From JBJSXF01 sp046086225 (lineage in GTDB: Bacteria > Actinomycetota > Acidimicrobiia > IMCC26256 > PALSA-610): a DNA stretch of 8,120 nt. Shown piece by piece: positions 4,553 to 8,120 of this stretch. The position numbers were made by a program, and so were the translations under genes. A model generated the notes under the pieces. The model was not told the DNA's origin and did not search any database. It saw only the letters and a list, made by a program, of their open reading frames with translations. Numbering within the stretch: position 1 is the first letter of the stretch; each line of letters starts with the position of its first letter. The DNA lies in contig JBJSXF010000101.1 in assembly GCA_046086225.1 (NCBI GenBank), positions 1-8,120 of the forward strand, given 5' to 3'.

Positions 4553-4581
4553 TTGCCGGGCGTTCGTCCGGGGTCTATCCT
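4553..4581 (+). promoter_or_regulatory. Candidate promoter P1 for rpoB
   Basis: A -35-like TTGCCG (4553-4558) and a -10-like TATCCT (4576-4581) are separated by exactly 17 bases. The -10 hexamer is identical to those before tRNA-Trp and rplJ. A start near 4588 would give an rpoB leader of about 197 bases. This is the best-formed promoter in the window. Confidence 0.7.
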
Positions 4582-4600
4582 GCCCGCAGCCGACGGGCCT

Positions 4601-4630
4601 TTGGCCGGCTGCGCTGTCGCGCGCTATGCT
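4601..4630 (+). promoter_or_regulatory. Weaker candidate promoter P2 for rpoB
   Basis: TTGGCC (4601-4606), an 18-base spacer and TATGCT (4625-4630) resemble a second promoter. The -10 overlaps the perfect 12-base palindrome GCTCGGCCGAGC (4628-4639), which could be an operator or only chance. The TTGGCC also forms part of a possible stem-loop, AGCC (4588-4591)/GGCT (4607-4610) enclosing GGCC-TTT-GGCC. The call is tentative. Confidence 0.4.
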
Positions 4631-4689
4631 CGGCCGAGCCGTGTCCGCTCGTCCGCGCTACCCGAAGTTTCCGGCTCTCTTCGGCGCGC

Positions 4690-4731
4690 GCCCGGAAGCC
4701 GGTCCCATCCGGGTCCGGGCGTTTCCCGGGC
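4690..4731 (+). promoter_or_regulatory. Possible switching stem-loop in the rpoB leader
   Basis: GCCCGGA (4690-4696) pairs perfectly with TCCGGGC (4714-4720), enclosing a second stem CCGG (4699-4702)/CCGG (4709-4712). The 3' arm (CCGGG, 4715-4719) can instead pair with CCCGG (4725-4729) around the loop CGTTT, so the two folds exclude each other. This geometry is seen in attenuators, but no U-tract terminator follows. The remaining rpoB leader (4731-4775) shows nothing further that I can support. Confidence 0.35.
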
Positions 4732-4775
4732 TCCGTGCGCAGCACTGCCGTCCCACCGCGTGAACCCCACGGATT

Positions 4776-4779
4776 GGAG
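4776..4779 (+). promoter_or_regulatory. Shine-Dalgarno deciding the TTG start of rpoB
   Basis: GGAG ends 5 bases before TTG 4785. The only other in-frame candidate of a usual type, GTG 4779, overlaps this site itself, and an in-frame TGA at 4761 closes the frame upstream. TTG 4785 is therefore preferred; the choice changes the protein by two residues. Confidence 0.65.
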
Positions 4780-4784
4780 TGGCG

Positions 4785-8120
<3,336 letters not shown>

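Overview
This is an ordinary but well-packed housekeeping locus from a high-GC bacterium: the ribosomal protein / RNA polymerase region tuf(3' end)-rpmG-tRNA-Trp-secE-nusG-rplK-rplA-[unknown antisense gene]-rplJ-rplL-rpoB(5' part). Gene order, the strong preference for G/C at third codon positions, the long acidic N-terminal extension on NusG, the L10 leader RNA and the RpoB sequence around the rifampicin pocket all point to Actinomycetota. An early-branching class such as Acidimicrobiia is plausible, but that is inference and no marker in the window proves it.

Layout. Bases 1-314 hold the end of EF-Tu and the whole of L33 (rpmG), followed by a small GC hairpin. Bases 380-1534 begin with an extended -10 element and carry tRNA-Trp, secE and nusG; secE and nusG overlap by one base. 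rplK and rplA follow in the same direction, separated by a 92-base gap that folds into two hairpins. The rplA stop codon directly abuts the stop codon of an oppositely oriented gene (2776-3249, minus strand) that encodes an unrecognised 157-residue protein. Bases 3250-3375 lie between this gene and rplJ and contain a promoter and a ribosomal protein L10 leader. rplJ and rplL follow as a tight pair. A 266-base gap (4519-4784) has a GC hairpin, one or two candidate promoters and further stem-loops, then rpoB starts at a TTG codon and runs off the window, lacking only its extreme C-terminus.

Function as a whole. L11 and L1 (rplK, rplA) and the L10/L12 stalk (rplJ, rplL) build the GTPase-associated centre and L1 stalk of the 50S subunit. 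EF-Tu delivers tRNA to the ribosome and L33 is a small 50S protein. SecE is part of the Sec translocon, NusG links transcription to translation, and RpoB is the catalytic beta subunit of RNA polymerase. The promoters, L10 leader and hairpins suggest at least three separately tuned transcription units.

I do not see an undescribed multi-gene system. The items most worth a second look are the antisense gene 2776-3249, which has clear codon-position evidence of being real; the 65-residue Ala/Pro/Glu/Val tail on L10; the loss of one zinc-ligand cysteine in L33; a shared TATCCT promoter element before three units; and potentially switching hairpins in the rplK-rplA gap and the rpoB leader.
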